From JALCLA01 sp965653565 (GTDB lineage Bacteria; Pseudomonadota; Gammaproteobacteria; Xanthomonadales; Xanthomonadaceae), in contig CBFHAI010000039.1 in NCBI GenBank assembly GCA_965653565.1, positions 1 through 41,214 of the forward strand: a DNA stretch of 41,214 bases, given 5' to 3'. Positions within the stretch are counted from its first letter, which is position 1, and each line of letters starts with the position of its first letter. The position numbers and the translations under genes are program-made. Below the pieces are notes generated by a model. It searched no databases. It was given only the letters and a program-made list of their open reading frames with translations, and was not told the DNA's origin. Shown here one piece after another: positions 7,716 to 16,852 of this stretch.

Positions 7716-8788
7716 AGGTGCTCGTCACCGGCGCGGCCGGCTTCATCGGTTCGTCGCTGAGCCATCGGCTGCTGGCGCGCGGCGATGAAGTACTCGGTTA
7801 CGACAACCTCAACGATTACTACGACGTCACCTTGAAGCATGCGCGGCGCGACCGCCTGCTTAAACTGCCGCATTTCAGCTTCCGCGCGGCAGCACTCGAG
7901 GATCGTGGTGCGCTCGAATCGGCCTTCGAGGAATTCCGACCGGATCGCGTGGTGAACCTGGCCGCGCAGGCCGGCGTGCGCTATTCGATCGAGAACCCGC
8001 GCGCCTATATCGACAGCAATATCGTCGGCTTCATCAACGTGCTCGAATGTTGCCGCAGCGCGCGCGTCGAGCATCTGGTGTATGCCTCGTCGAGTTCGGT
8101 CTACGGCAGCAATGCGCGGCTGCCGTTCTCGGTGCGCGACTGCGTCGATCATCCGCTGAGCCTGTACGCGGCGAGCAAGAAGAGCAACGAATTGATGGCG
8201 CACACCTACAGCCACCTGTTCGGCCTGCCGACCACCGGACTGCGCTTCTTCACCGTCTACGGGCCGTGGGGCCGGCCCGACATGGCGCTGTTCAAGTTCA
8301 CCCGCGCGATCCTGGCGGGGGAGCCGGTGCAGGTGTTCAATCACGGCCGCCATTCGCGCGATTTCACCTATATCGACGACATAGTCGAAGGCGTGATCCG
8401 CACCCTCGATCGGGTCGCCGAACCCGACGCCGATTTCGATCCGATGATCCCGACGCCGGCAACCTCGCAGGCACCGTACCGCGTCTACAACATCGGCAAC
8501 CAGCGACCGGTGGAATTGATGCGCTACATCGGATTGATCGAGCGCGCGCTCGGTCGCGAGGCAGTCATCGAGTATCTGCCGGCGCAGCCCGGCGACGTGC
8601 CCGATACGCTGGCCGATGTGTCGGAACTGCAGCGCGATACCGGCTATAGCCCGTCGACGCCGGTCGAGATCGGCGTGCAGCGTTTCGTCGAATGGTATCT
8701 GGCGTATTACGGCGAAACCGAGGCTGCCTCGCCGCTGCGTGCGGCACGGGCAACGGAACATTCCGCGGCGCTCGCTGCATCGGTCTGA
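7712..8788 (+). CDS. UDP-glucuronate 4-epimerase-type NAD-dependent epimerase
   Basis: A 358-residue extended short-chain dehydrogenase. GAAGFIG (residues 7-13) binds NAD+; SSSSVYG and Tyr152-x3-Lys156 form the catalytic set. FFTVYGPWGRPDMALF and RDFTYIDDIVEGV are hallmarks of the UDP-glucuronate epimerase group (CapI, WbnF, plant GAE), which interconverts UDP-GlcA and UDP-GalA. It is not of the TviC sequence type, although it is coupled to a TviB-type dehydrogenase, so the pair may handle UDP-HexNAcA or UDP-HexA. GGCGGAGGG precedes the ATG, which overlaps the upstream stop by 4 bases. The last about 25 residues (after FVEWYLAYYG) are an extra low-complexity tail. Confidence 0.92.
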   Translation: MKVLVTGAAGFIGSSLSHRLLARGDEVLGYDNLNDYYDVTLKHARRDRLLKLPHFSFRAAALEDRGALESAFEEFRPDRVVNLAAQAGVRYSIENPRAYIDSNIVGFINVLECCRSARVEHLVYASSSSVYGSNARLPFSVRDCVDHPLSLYAASKKSNELMAHTYSHLFGLPTTGLRFFTVYGPWGRPDMALFKFTRAILAGEPVQVFNHGRHSRDFTYIDDIVEGVIRTLDRVAEPDADFDPMIPTPATSQAPYRVYNIGNQRPVELMRYIGLIERALGREAVIEYLPAQPGDVPDTLADVSELQRDTGYSPSTPVEIGVQRFVEWYLAYYGETEAASPLRAARATEHSAALAASV

Positions 8789-8845
8789 GCCGTCGCAGGC
8801 ACGCGAACCCTTGCCTGCGGCGCGGGAAAATCTTTCCATTCGCCT

Positions 8846-8871
8846 GCAGTTTTTCCAAATAGAAAAGCTGC
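8846..8871. promoter_or_regulatory. Dyad GCAGTTTTTC / GAAAAGCTGC
   Basis: Ten-base arms (8846-8855 and 8862-8871) pair at nine positions plus one G-T pair around CAAATA. It lies in the 259-bp gap after the epimerase gene. No U-tract follows, so a protein-binding site is as likely as a terminator. The rest of the gap (8789-9047) shows nothing else. Confidence 0.3.
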
Positions 8872-9047
8872 GTTCGCTCGCGTACAGAGCGCGTCGCCAG
8901 CGAACCGTAGCGTTCGCGTCCATGGTGCGATGGCGCGCGTCCGGCAGGGCCGCCATCGAGCGAGGCGCAACGCGCATCGCCGCCGCTCGAGCCACCGTTC
9001 CTGCCGACACGCGGCCATCGAAGACTGCGACATTGGGAGAGAGCAAC

Positions 9048-12000
9048 GTGAAGACGATACCGGCACTCCTCGGCCTTGCGGCCGGGTTATTGCTGCTTCC
9101 TTTCGCCACGCACGCGGGCACCCAGCCTGCGACGGTGGAAATTTTCGATGTGCAGGGCAATGCGCTGAGCTCGCCGATGGCAGGCCAGACCGTGCGCGTG
9201 CCCGATAGCGTGGTGACGGCCTTGCTGTCCGATGGTTTCTTCCTGCAGACGCCGGACGTGCGCGCGGATTCGGACACTGCGTTGACGTCGAACGGCATTC
9301 GCGTCGTCACCGCCGGTGCACCGGTCTACCCGGGCGGCGGCGGCATCGCGGTCGGCCATCGCGTCAACGTGGTCGGCACGGTGAGCGAAGTGGCTTCCGA
9401 AACACGGTTGACGGCGACGTTGATCGAACCCGTCGGCGGCGGTGCCGCGATGCCGGCGGCCGTCGAACTGAGCGTGGCGGCGGGAAGGCCGCGCGAACGC
9501 GCCGACAATCTTTACTGCTACAACGGCCTGAGCAACTTCGAATGCTTCGAAGGCATGCGCGTCACGTTGCCGCAGGGCCGCACGACCGGCGGCAACGTGA
9601 TCAACGGTTCGGATGTTTTCGGGCCGGTCCACATCTCACCGTTCGGCACCCGCTCGATGCGCGAGAAAGGCGTGCGTTTCGGCGGCGCGGTGCAGGCCGG
9701 CAATCAACTGGCCGGCATCTGGGACGGCAATCCGGAAGTGCTGCGCATGGATGCGGACCGCTTCGGCGCGGTGCCCGCCAACACGCCGATCGCCGGCGGC
9801 GCGACCTTCGCCGCGACCGGCATTCTCAGCGTGGCCGACGGCGACTACACCTTGTGGCCGCAGAGCCTCACGCTCAATGCCGCCAGCAACACGCTGCCGG
9901 TGCCGGTCGGCGCGCCGGCATCGACCGATATGTTCCGCGTCGCCAGTTTCGACCTCACCGCGCTGTGCGATGCGGTGTCCGGCAACACCACCGTCGCATG
10001 CAGCACGCCCGAACCGAGCGCAGGACAGTTGACGACGCAGCTGTCGCGCCTCTCGGCCTACATCGCGCAAGTGTTGAACGGGCCGGCCGTCGTCGCGCTG
10101 CAGCACGTCGAGAACGCGGCCACGCTGTCGGCGCTGGCCGACGCCGTCACCGCACGCGTCGCCGGTTCCTCGTACAGCGGCCTGATGGTGGAGGGCGCCA
10201 ATCCGCGCGGCCTCGATCTGGCTTTCCTGGTCGACAACGCGCGCATCGATTCGCCGACCGTGACCACGCTCGCCGCGGCGCAAACCGATCCGACGCAAGG
10301 CGGCGGCGCGCTGCTGCATCCGATGCCGCCGTTGCTGCTTAGCGCCTCGTTCACCGCGCCCGGCGATGGTGCCGTGCAGGCTTTCCGCGTGCTCAACGTG
10401 GCGATCGCCGACCGCACCGGCGTCGATGCCGGCACCGGCTCGGCACGCGAGCGGCGTTTCGCGCAGGCCAACTCGATCGCCGCGCTGATCCAGCAGATGC
10501 AGCTCGAAGGCGGCGGCATGACGGCACCGCTGCTGGTCGCGGGCAAGTTGAATGCATGGAACAGCACCGACGGCTACGTCGACGTCGTCGGCCTGCTGTC
10601 GGGCACCTACTTCAATCCGGAAAACCTGATCGATGTCGAACCCTTCAATCCGGTGTCGCCGGTGCTGTTCGACAGCGTGATGCTGACGCCCGAAGGCGAT
10701 CGTGTCACCGCCATCGGCAGCGAGAATTTCGGCGCGATCCAGGGCGCGGCCAGCCGCCAGATCGCGACCGCCAGCGCCACCGACCATCTTTTGCTGACGC
10801 GCGGCGTGCAGATGATCGTCGCCGATGCCGCGATCGCACGCGGCAACGCCGAAGCCGCGGCACAACTGCGGACTACCGGCACCACGGCGGTGGCGAGCTC
10901 GTCGTTCGACGCGGTGACGGTTGACCTCGACCCGGGCTGTCGTGCCGATCCGGCCACCAATACCGACGGCGATCTGTTCTGCAACGTGCTCGACAATTGT
11001 CCGACCGTCGCCAACGACGACCAGCTCGATTTCGACGGCGACTTCATCGGCGATGCCTGCGATCCCGACATCGACGGCGACGGCGTGAACAATGGCGACG
11101 ACAACTGCCCGGCGCTGCCGAATTCCGATCAGGCCGATTTCAACGACGATGGCGTCGGCGATGTCTGCGACGACGAAGCCGATGGCGACGGCGTGCCCAA
11201 TGCCACCGACAACTGTCCGCTGGTGCCGAATCCGGGCCAGGAAGATTTCGACACCGACGGCAAGGGCGATGCCTGCGATCCGAACGCCGACATGGTGCTG
11301 ACCTTGCAGGCGACGCCGTCGACGGTGCAGGCCGGCGGCAACTTCACCGTCACGGCCACCGTCGACAACGACGGGCCGCAAGTCGTGCAGGCGGCGAGTC
11401 TGCGCATCGAGTTGTCGAGCCAGATCACCTTGCAGGCGATCAATGCCGGCAGCTGGACTTGCAACGACGTGTTGCCGGGCACCGCCGCGGCGATCGTCAC
11501 TTGCGAGCGCGCCAGCGTGCCCGTCGGCGTGAGCTCGGTGGTGTTGAGCCTGCAGGCGAGCGCGTCCGCCGTGCACGGCAGCACCTTGCCGGTCAACGCC
11601 AGCGTGACGCCGGAAGATCTGAACCCCGCCAACAGCACGAAACTGCTGTCGGTGCCGGTGCAGGTGGGTGAAACCGACCTGCGCCTGGTCGCCAACGGGC
11701 CGAGCCCGCAAGTGCAGGTCGGCGACGTGCTCGAGTTCGAGATGACGATCAACAACCTCGGCCTGCGCGGCGTGAACAATCTCGAGTTCACCGTGCCGCG
11801 TCCGGCCGGCACCACGTTCACCGCGATCGATGCACCAGCCGGCTGGACCTGCACGCCACCGACGCCGCAGCTCGCCGAACTCGTCTGCACGCGCGCGCTC
11901 GAAGCCGGCGGCCAGGTGTTGCTCGGATTCTCGCTGGAAGTGGCGACGCAGGCGGCGGCGACGCAGTTCGTCGTAGCGCCGTCGATCAGTTCGGAAGTGC

Positions 12001-12098
12001 CCGATCCGAACAGCGAGAACGACAGCGCGTCGCTGACCTTCAATGTCGATCCGATCGAACTGCGGATCTTCGCAAGCGGATTCGAAAACGCTCCGTAG
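9048..12098 (+). CDS. Secreted ExeM-like nuclease homologue with degraded active site, Ca-binding repeats, DUF11 domains and IFxxGFE C-terminus
   Basis: A 1016-residue exported protein. The GTG start follows GGGAGA by 7 bases and gives a clean signal peptide (VKTIPALLGLAAGLLLLPF..., cleavage near HAG/T). Residues about 24-140 resemble the OB-like region of ExeM-type extracellular nucleases (SPMAGQTVRV, GHRVNVVGTVSE), and FECFEGMRVTLP (about 163-174) matches their EGMxVTLP block. About 293-590 is an endonuclease/exonuclease/phosphatase fold, but key motifs are altered: VASFDLTALCD for the N-containing first motif, ALQHVEN for QEVEN, VAGKLNAW for GDFN. Only TDH near 581 keeps its catalytic pair. 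Then come thrombospondin type-3 Ca-binding repeats (about 638-748), two DUF11 domains (about 750-1000) and the end IELRIFASGFENAP. I infer a non-catalytic binding or matrix protein. Confidence 0.85.
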   Translation: MKTIPALLGLAAGLLLLPFATHAGTQPATVEIFDVQGNALSSPMAGQTVRVPDSVVTALLSDGFFLQTPDVRADSDTALTSNGIRVVTAGAPVYPGGGGIAVGHRVNVVGTVSEVASETRLTATLIEPVGGGAAMPAAVELSVAAGRPRERADNLYCYNGLSNFECFEGMRVTLPQGRTTGGNVINGSDVFGPVHISPFGTRSMREKGVRFGGAVQAGNQLAGIWDGNPEVLRMDADRFGAVPANTPIAGGATFAATGILSVADGDYTLWPQSLTLNAASNTLPVPVGAPASTDMFRVASFDLTALCDAVSGNTTVACSTPEPSAGQLTTQLSRLSAYIAQVLNGPAVVALQHVENAATLSALADAVTARVAGSSYSGLMVEGANPRGLDLAFLVDNARIDSPTVTTLAAAQTDPTQGGGALLHPMPPLLLSASFTAPGDGAVQAFRVLNVAIADRTGVDAGTGSARERRFAQANSIAALIQQMQLEGGGMTAPLLVAGKLNAWNSTDGYVDVVGLLSGTYFNPENLIDVEPFNPVSPVLFDSVMLTPEGDRVTAIGSENFGAIQGAASRQIATASATDHLLLTRGVQMIVADAAIARGNAEAAAQLRTTGTTAVASSSFDAVTVDLDPGCRADPATNTDGDLFCNVLDNCPTVANDDQLDFDGDFIGDACDPDIDGDGVNNGDDNCPALPNSDQADFNDDGVGDVCDDEADGDGVPNATDNCPLVPNPGQEDFDTDGKGDACDPNADMVLTLQATPSTVQAGGNFTVTATVDNDGPQVVQAASLRIELSSQITLQAINAGSWTCNDVLPGTAAAIVTCERASVPVGVSSVVLSLQASASAVHGSTLPVNASVTPEDLNPANSTKLLSVPVQVGETDLRLVANGPSPQVQVGDVLEFEMTINNLGLRGVNNLEFTVPRPAGTTFTAIDAPAGWTCTPPTPQLAELVCTRALEAGGQVLLGFSLEVATQAAATQFVVAPSISSEVPDPNSENDSASLTFNVDPIELRIFASGFENAP

Positions 12099-12117
12099 AC
12101 AGCACGCAGAAGAATGC

Positions 12118-12150
12118 AGCACGGCCCGCTTCGGCGGGCCGTGCTGTTTC
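12118..12150 (+). terminator. Intrinsic terminator with UUCG loop
   Basis: A perfect 12-bp stem, AGCACGGCCCGC (12118-12129) and GCGGGCCGTGCT (12134-12145), encloses TTCG and is followed by GTTTC. It lies 19 bases after the stop at 12098, so it probably ends the first plus-strand transcript. The sugar transferase would then need its own promoter in 12151-12286. Confidence 0.85.
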
Positions 12151-12286
12151 ATGTGCAGTGCAGTTTTTTCGCACCCCGCCGAGACTGTTGGACAACGAAC
12201 AGAGCGTTCTTGCACGGCTGCGTAGTTTCGGTCCCCAACGCGACGCAATGTCGCCTCCGACAGCGTGCACGGACAGGGATAGCGCC

Positions 12287-13810
12287 ATGCTCGATCTTTA
12301 CGAAACCCACCGCGAAACCGCCGCCAACGATACGGTGTATCCGTTGCGCGTGCCGCCGCCGGCACTCGATGCCGATCTCGCCGACACTCGCACTTACGAA
12401 GTGCCGTCGCTGTTGCGCCGTCTGCTGCGTCAACAGCAGGCGCATTGGTTCGCGGCGCTGGCGATCGTGGAGCTGGCGCTGCTGATCCTGGCGGTGGCAC
12501 TCGCGGTGCAGACCTGCAACGCGTTCGGTCTGCGCACCGCCGCCTTCCAGCATTCGTGGCTGCTGGTGAGCACCGCGTGGACGGCGATGATCGCGCTCGG
12601 TCTGTATCAGCGGCACGCGCAGTTCGCACGCGAGGCGCGACTCGGCACGGCGGCGCGCGTGGTCGTCGCGCTGGCCGCCGGTGCGATCGTGGTGCTGAGC
12701 TGGGAATTGCTGCGCGGCGAGGGTCCGGGTACCGGCATGCTGGGCTTCTCGCTCGGCTATGCAGCGATACTGCTGACGCTGTCGCGCATGGGCTTCGCGC
12801 GTCTGGCCGGCGACACGGCGCTGCGCCGGCAGACCCTGGTGCTCGGCGCCGGCGCGCGCGCCGCCGAACTGCTGCAGCGGCTCAACAGCAGCGACGATTC
12901 CGAATCGCCGCGCTCGATCCGGCTGGTCGGCTTCGTCACCCTGCCGACCGACAGCGTCGCGCTCGCCGATCCGCGCCGCATCCACTTGCGCAGCGGGCTG
13001 GCGGAATACGCGCGCGAACATGAGATCGATGAAATCGTGATCGCGGCCGACGAGCGCCGCCGCACGCTGCCGATGTCGGAACTGGTCAACTGCCGGCTCG
13101 CCGGCATCGAAGTGCTCGATCTGGAAGCCTTCTGCGAGCGCGAATTCGGCAAGACCACGCTGGAACTGATGCTGCCGTCGTGGTGCGTGTTCACCTCGGC
13201 GTTCGACACCTCGGCACTGCGCCGCATCAGCAAGCGCGGGTTCGACCTTTGCGCGTCGTTCGTGATGTTGGCGCTCGGCTGGCCCGCGATGCTCGCGGTG
13301 GCAGCGGCCATCCTGATCGAAGCGCGTGGCCGGGGACCGGTGTTGTACGCGCAGGAACGCGTCGGCCGCAACGGCGAAACCTTCCGCCTCTACAAATTCC
13401 GCAGCATGCGTACCGACGCCGAACGCGACGGCGTGGCGCGCTGGGCGCAATCCAACGACGACCGCGTGACGACGGTGGGTCGCGTGATCCGCAAGTTCCG
13501 TCTCGACGAGCTGCCGCAGTTGTGGAACGTGCTGCGTGGCGAGATGAGCATCGTCGGGCCGCGGCCGGAGCGGCCGCCGTTCGTCGAACAATTCAAGCAT
13601 CGCGTGCCGTACTACAACCTGCGCCACTGCGTGCGGCCCGGGCTCACCGGCTGGGCGCAGTTGCGTTTCCCGTACGGCGCCTCGGAAGAGGACGCCGCCG
13701 AGAAATTGCGCTACGACCTGTACTACGTCAAATACCAGAGCCTGAGCTTCGATCTGCTGATCCTGCTGCAGACCGTCGATGTGGTGCTGTTCGGTCGCGG
13801 CGGCCGCTGA
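12287..13810 (+). CDS. Polyprenyl-phosphate sugar-1-phosphate transferase (repeat-unit initiation)
   Basis: A 507-residue inner-membrane enzyme that transfers a sugar phosphate from UDP-sugar to undecaprenyl phosphate, the first step of repeat-unit assembly. The ATG at 12287 has AGGGA 7 bases upstream. Residues about 60-185 contain four to five membrane segments, followed by a CoA-binding-like domain (QTLVLGAGARAAELL). From about 316 the bacterial sugar transferase domain follows: KRGFDLCASFVML, the FRLYKFRSM motif, RKFRLDELPQLWNVLRGEMS, GPRPERPPF and RPGLTGWAQL. This is the architecture of WcaJ and of the EpsB-like enzymes of PEP-CTERM-associated loci. The stop overlaps the next ATG by one base (TGATG). 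Confidence 0.94.
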   Translation: MLDLYETHRETAANDTVYPLRVPPPALDADLADTRTYEVPSLLRRLLRQQQAHWFAALAIVELALLILAVALAVQTCNAFGLRTAAFQHSWLLVSTAWTAMIALGLYQRHAQFAREARLGTAARVVVALAAGAIVVLSWELLRGEGPGTGMLGFSLGYAAILLTLSRMGFARLAGDTALRRQTLVLGAGARAAELLQRLNSSDDSESPRSIRLVGFVTLPTDSVALADPRRIHLRSGLAEYAREHEIDEIVIAADERRRTLPMSELVNCRLAGIEVLDLEAFCEREFGKTTLELMLPSWCVFTSAFDTSALRRISKRGFDLCASFVMLALGWPAMLAVAAAILIEARGRGPVLYAQERVGRNGETFRLYKFRSMRTDAERDGVARWAQSNDDRVTTVGRVIRKFRLDELPQLWNVLRGEMSIVGPRPERPPFVEQFKHRVPYYNLRHCVRPGLTGWAQLRFPYGASEEDAAEKLRYDLYYVKYQSLSFDLLILLQTVDVVLFGRGGR

Positions 13811-14772
13811 TGAGCGCCATTCCGGTGGCACGGAGCGAACCGCGCGTGACGGTGGTGATGCCGATGTACAACGCGCGCGCCTACGCTGCACAAGCGATCG
13901 AGAGTGCGCTGGCGCAGGCCTATCGCTCGTTCGAGATCGTCGTGGTGAACGACGGCAGCACCGATGGCAGCGACGAGATCGCGCACGATTACGCCAGGCG
14001 CTTTCCCGGTCGCGTGCGGGTGATCGATCAGCGCAATGCCGGCCTGCCGGCTGCGCGCAATACCGCCCTCAATGCCGGCCGTGGCGACTATTACGCGCTG
14101 CTCGATGCCGACGACGTCTGGCATCGCGAGCATTTGCAGCGCGCGATGCAGGCGTTCGATGCCGATCCGGATCTGGGCCTGGTGCATGCCAACATCCGGC
14201 GCGTCGATGCGCAGGGCGCCGAGCTCGGCGTGCCGGCGCGGGGCTGGCATCGCGGCCTCGACCCGTATCGCGCGCTGGCGCTGCGCGAAGAACATGTCGC
14301 CTGTCCGACCGCGGTCTTCTCGCGCGAAGCGATCCGCGCCGTCGGCGGATTCGATAGCCAGTTCACCGGCCTGGGTTGCGAAGACCGCGACCTGTGGCTG
14401 CGCATCGCCGAACGTTTCCGGCTGCGTTATCTGGATTGCGTAACGGCCGACTATCGCGTGCACGCCGGCAGCATGAGCCGCAATCGCGGGCGCATGGCGC
14501 AGGCCCGCCAACGGCTGCTCTGCAAACTCGCGCTGTCGCCGCGCGGTGCGCCGCTCTACGCCCAGGGGCAGGCGATGATCGAAAGCGACCTGGGACTCGA
14601 ATTGCTCGACGAAGGCCGGTGGTGGCCGGCGTTGCGGGCGCAACTGCGCGCGCTGGCGATCCGTCCGCAGACGAAGCTGATCTGGCGCCGGCTGTTGCGC
14701 ACGGCTTACGAGGCGATCGCCCGTGCGTTGTCGCCGCGGACCCTCATCGCAGCGCGACAGCACATCCGCTGA
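13810..14772 (+). CDS. Glycosyltransferase family 2
   Basis: A 320-residue cytoplasmic GT-A enzyme that should add one sugar to the lipid-linked repeat unit. VTVVMPMYNARAYAAQAIES opens the fold, VVVNDGSTDGSDE binds the nucleotide, and LLDADDVWH (Asp99-x-Asp101-Asp102) is the metal-binding DxD region. GLGCEDRDLWLRIAE supplies the acceptor-side ED motif. No membrane segments are seen. Its start is coupled to the transferase gene before it, and the next gene follows 11 bases later. The sugar donor cannot be read from sequence. Confidence 0.93.
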   Translation: MSAIPVARSEPRVTVVMPMYNARAYAAQAIESALAQAYRSFEIVVVNDGSTDGSDEIAHDYARRFPGRVRVIDQRNAGLPAARNTALNAGRGDYYALLDADDVWHREHLQRAMQAFDADPDLGLVHANIRRVDAQGAELGVPARGWHRGLDPYRALALREEHVACPTAVFSREAIRAVGGFDSQFTGLGCEDRDLWLRIAERFRLRYLDCVTADYRVHAGSMSRNRGRMAQARQRLLCKLALSPRGAPLYAQGQAMIESDLGLELLDEGRWWPALRAQLRALAIRPQTKLIWRRLLRTAYEAIARALSPRTLIAARQHIR

Positions 14773-14783
14773 CAGGAACTCCC

Positions 14784-15911
14784 ATGACGGCAACTCAGAA
14801 AAAGCGCGGCAACCTGCTGATCACCGGCGGCGCCGGCTACATCGGCAGCCACGTGGTGGCCAAGCTCGGCGCACGCGGCGAAAACATCGTGGTGCTCGAC
14901 AATCTGAGCACCGGCAACCCGCGCGCGGTGCTGCACGGGCGGCTGATCGTCGGCGACGTCGGCGATGCCGCGCTGGTGGCGCGCGTACTGCGCGAGTACG
15001 ACATCGACACGGTGATGCATTTCGCCGCCAAGATCGTGGTGCCCGAGTCGGTCGCGCATCCGCTCGACTACTACGACACCAACACGGCGCGCGCGCGCGT
15101 GCTGTTCGATGCCTGCCGCGCCGCCGGCGTCAAGCACGTCGTGTTCTCGTCGACGGCCGCCGTGTACGGCGATCCGGCCGGCGGCGTCGCGAACGAAGAA
15201 ACGCCGCCGGCGCCGATGAATCCCTACGGCCGCTCGAAGCTGATGTCGGAGTGGATGTTGCGCGATCTGGCGCAGGTCACCGATCTGCGCTACGTGGCGC
15301 TGCGCTACTTCAATGTCGCCGGCTGCGATCTGCGCGGCCGCATCGGCCAGGACACGCCCGAAGCCACGCACCTGATCAAGGTCGCCTGCCAGCATGCGGT
15401 CGGCACGCGCGCCAGCCTGCAGATCTACGGCGCCGATTACGACACGCCGGACGGTACCTGCATCCGCGACTACATCCATGTCGAAGATCTCGCCGATGCG
15501 CACCTGGCGGCGCTCGATTATCTGCGCGACGGCGGCGGCTCGCTCACCGCCAATTGCGGCTACGGCCACGGCTTCAGCGTGCGCGATGTGATCGATGTGC
15601 TGGCGCGGCTGGTCGGGCATCCGCTGATGGTGGTCGAGGCGCCGCGGCGGCCGGGCGACATGTCGAAGATCGTCGCCGATGCCTCGCTCGCGCGCCGCGT
15701 GCTGAACTGGCGGCCACGCTGCGACGATCTGGCGTTGATCGTGTCGTCGGCCCTGGCGTGGGAACGGCATCGCCTGCGCGAGCCGCTGCCGCGGCATCGC
15801 ATCGAACGCGAGGAGCGGGCGCTCGACGAACTGGCGCGCTTGTCGGTGACGCAGATCCTGCGCGACGTCGGCGCACCGACGCGCGCCCGGCAGGCGGGTG
15901 CCGACCTGTGA
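14784..15911 (+). CDS. galE: UDP-glucose 4-epimerase (GalE type)
   Basis: A 375-residue NAD-dependent epimerase that interconverts UDP-glucose and UDP-galactose, supplying a galactosyl donor. GGAGYIG (15-21) is the NAD motif; FSSTAAVYG with Tyr148-x3-Lys152 (NPYGRSK) is catalytic; LRYFNVAG and GTCIRDYIHVEDLADAH are diagnostic GalE blocks. A good AGGA lies 6-9 bases before ATG. The protein is about 35 residues longer than E. coli GalE, the extra part being an Arg-rich C-terminal tail (ERHRLREPLPRHRIEREERA). The stop overlaps the next gene's GTG in GTGA. It may also accept N-acetylated substrates. Confidence 0.92.
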   Translation: MTATQKKRGNLLITGGAGYIGSHVVAKLGARGENIVVLDNLSTGNPRAVLHGRLIVGDVGDAALVARVLREYDIDTVMHFAAKIVVPESVAHPLDYYDTNTARARVLFDACRAAGVKHVVFSSTAAVYGDPAGGVANEETPPAPMNPYGRSKLMSEWMLRDLAQVTDLRYVALRYFNVAGCDLRGRIGQDTPEATHLIKVACQHAVGTRASLQIYGADYDTPDGTCIRDYIHVEDLADAHLAALDYLRDGGGSLTANCGYGHGFSVRDVIDVLARLVGHPLMVVEAPRRPGDMSKIVADASLARRVLNWRPRCDDLALIVSSALAWERHRLREPLPRHRIEREERALDELARLSVTQILRDVGAPTRARQAGADL

Positions 15912-16852
15912 ACACCACGGCCATGAGTGAAACACTGCCCACGATCAGCGTGGTGATGCCGTCGTACAACTGCCAGGCCTATCTGTCGCGCGCGCTCGAA
16001 TCGGTGCTGGCGCAGCGTTATCCGGCCGAAAAGCTCGAGATCATCGTGGTCGACGACGGCTCCAGCGACGACTCGCCGCTGATCGCCGAAAGCTATGCGG
16101 CACGCAATTCGCGCATCCTGGCGTTGCGGCAGGCCAACGCCGGGCCGGCGGCGGCGCGCAATCGCGGCATTGCGGCCAGCGGCGGCGAACTGATCGCCTT
16201 CCTCGATAGCGACGATTCCTGGGAGCCGACCAAACTCGCGCGCCAGGCCGCCGTCTATCGCAGCGACCCGCAACTCGGACTGATCCACTGCGGCTGCCGT
16301 TTCGTCGATGAAATCGGCCGCCCGGTGGAAGGCTGGGTGCGCCGCACGCGCAACGCCGAAGGCAACGCGCTGGTGGACTTTTTCTGCGACTTCTTCCTGA
16401 TCACCTCGGCCGTGGTGGTGCCGCGGCGCTGCCTCGATGCGGTCGGACATTTCGACCCGACCTTGCGCGTGGGCGAGGACAACGAACTGTTCCTGCGCTT
16501 GCTGGCGCGCTATCGCATCGGCTGCGTCGACGCGCCCTTGCTCAATCGCACGATCCGCGCCGACAGCCTCAGTCGCGAGGATTTCGACCTGGATGCGCGC
16601 GTCGATCTGCTCATCCTCGATCGCTTCGTGCAGGCGCATCCGAGCTTCGCGCGCGAACATCAGGACCGGATCCGCGCGCGCTATGCGCAGTATCTGTACG
16701 ACTACGGCTACCGGCTGCTCGAGAACGGCGAAGTGCAGCGCGCGCGCACGGTGCTGGTCGATTCGTTGCGGCGCAAGGCCTCGATGGGCGCCGCCAAGGC
16801 CCTGGTGCGCAGCGTGTTGCCGCGATCGACGTGGTCCGTGCTGCGAACCTGA
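15908..16852 (+). CDS. Glycosyltransferase family 2
   Basis: A 314-residue GT-A glycosyltransferase. ISVVMPSYNCQAYLSRALES, IIVVDDGSSDDSP and FLDSDDSWEP (Asp100-x-Asp102) are the donor and metal-binding motifs, and RVGEDNELFLRLL is the acceptor-side motif. I chose the GTG at 15908 because GGCGGGTG lies 7 bases upstream and it overlaps the galE stop in GTGA; the ATG at 15923 has no RBS. No membrane segment is seen. It extends the lipid-linked repeat unit on the cytoplasmic face; linkage and donor are unknown. Confidence 0.92.
   Translation: MNTTAMSETLPTISVVMPSYNCQAYLSRALESVLAQRYPAEKLEIIVVDDGSSDDSPLIAESYAARNSRILALRQANAGPAAARNRGIAASGGELIAFLDSDDSWEPTKLARQAAVYRSDPQLGLIHCGCRFVDEIGRPVEGWVRRTRNAEGNALVDFFCDFFLITSAVVVPRRCLDAVGHFDPTLRVGEDNELFLRLLARYRIGCVDAPLLNRTIRADSLSREDFDLDARVDLLILDRFVQAHPSFAREHQDRIRARYAQYLYDYGYRLLENGEVQRARTVLVDSLRRKASMGAAKALVRSVLPRSTWSVLRT

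Noticed and set aside
9636..12629. A 997-residue minus-strand frame across the nuclease-like gene
   Set aside because: It runs through a terminator and two real genes, shows no domains and has antisense composition.
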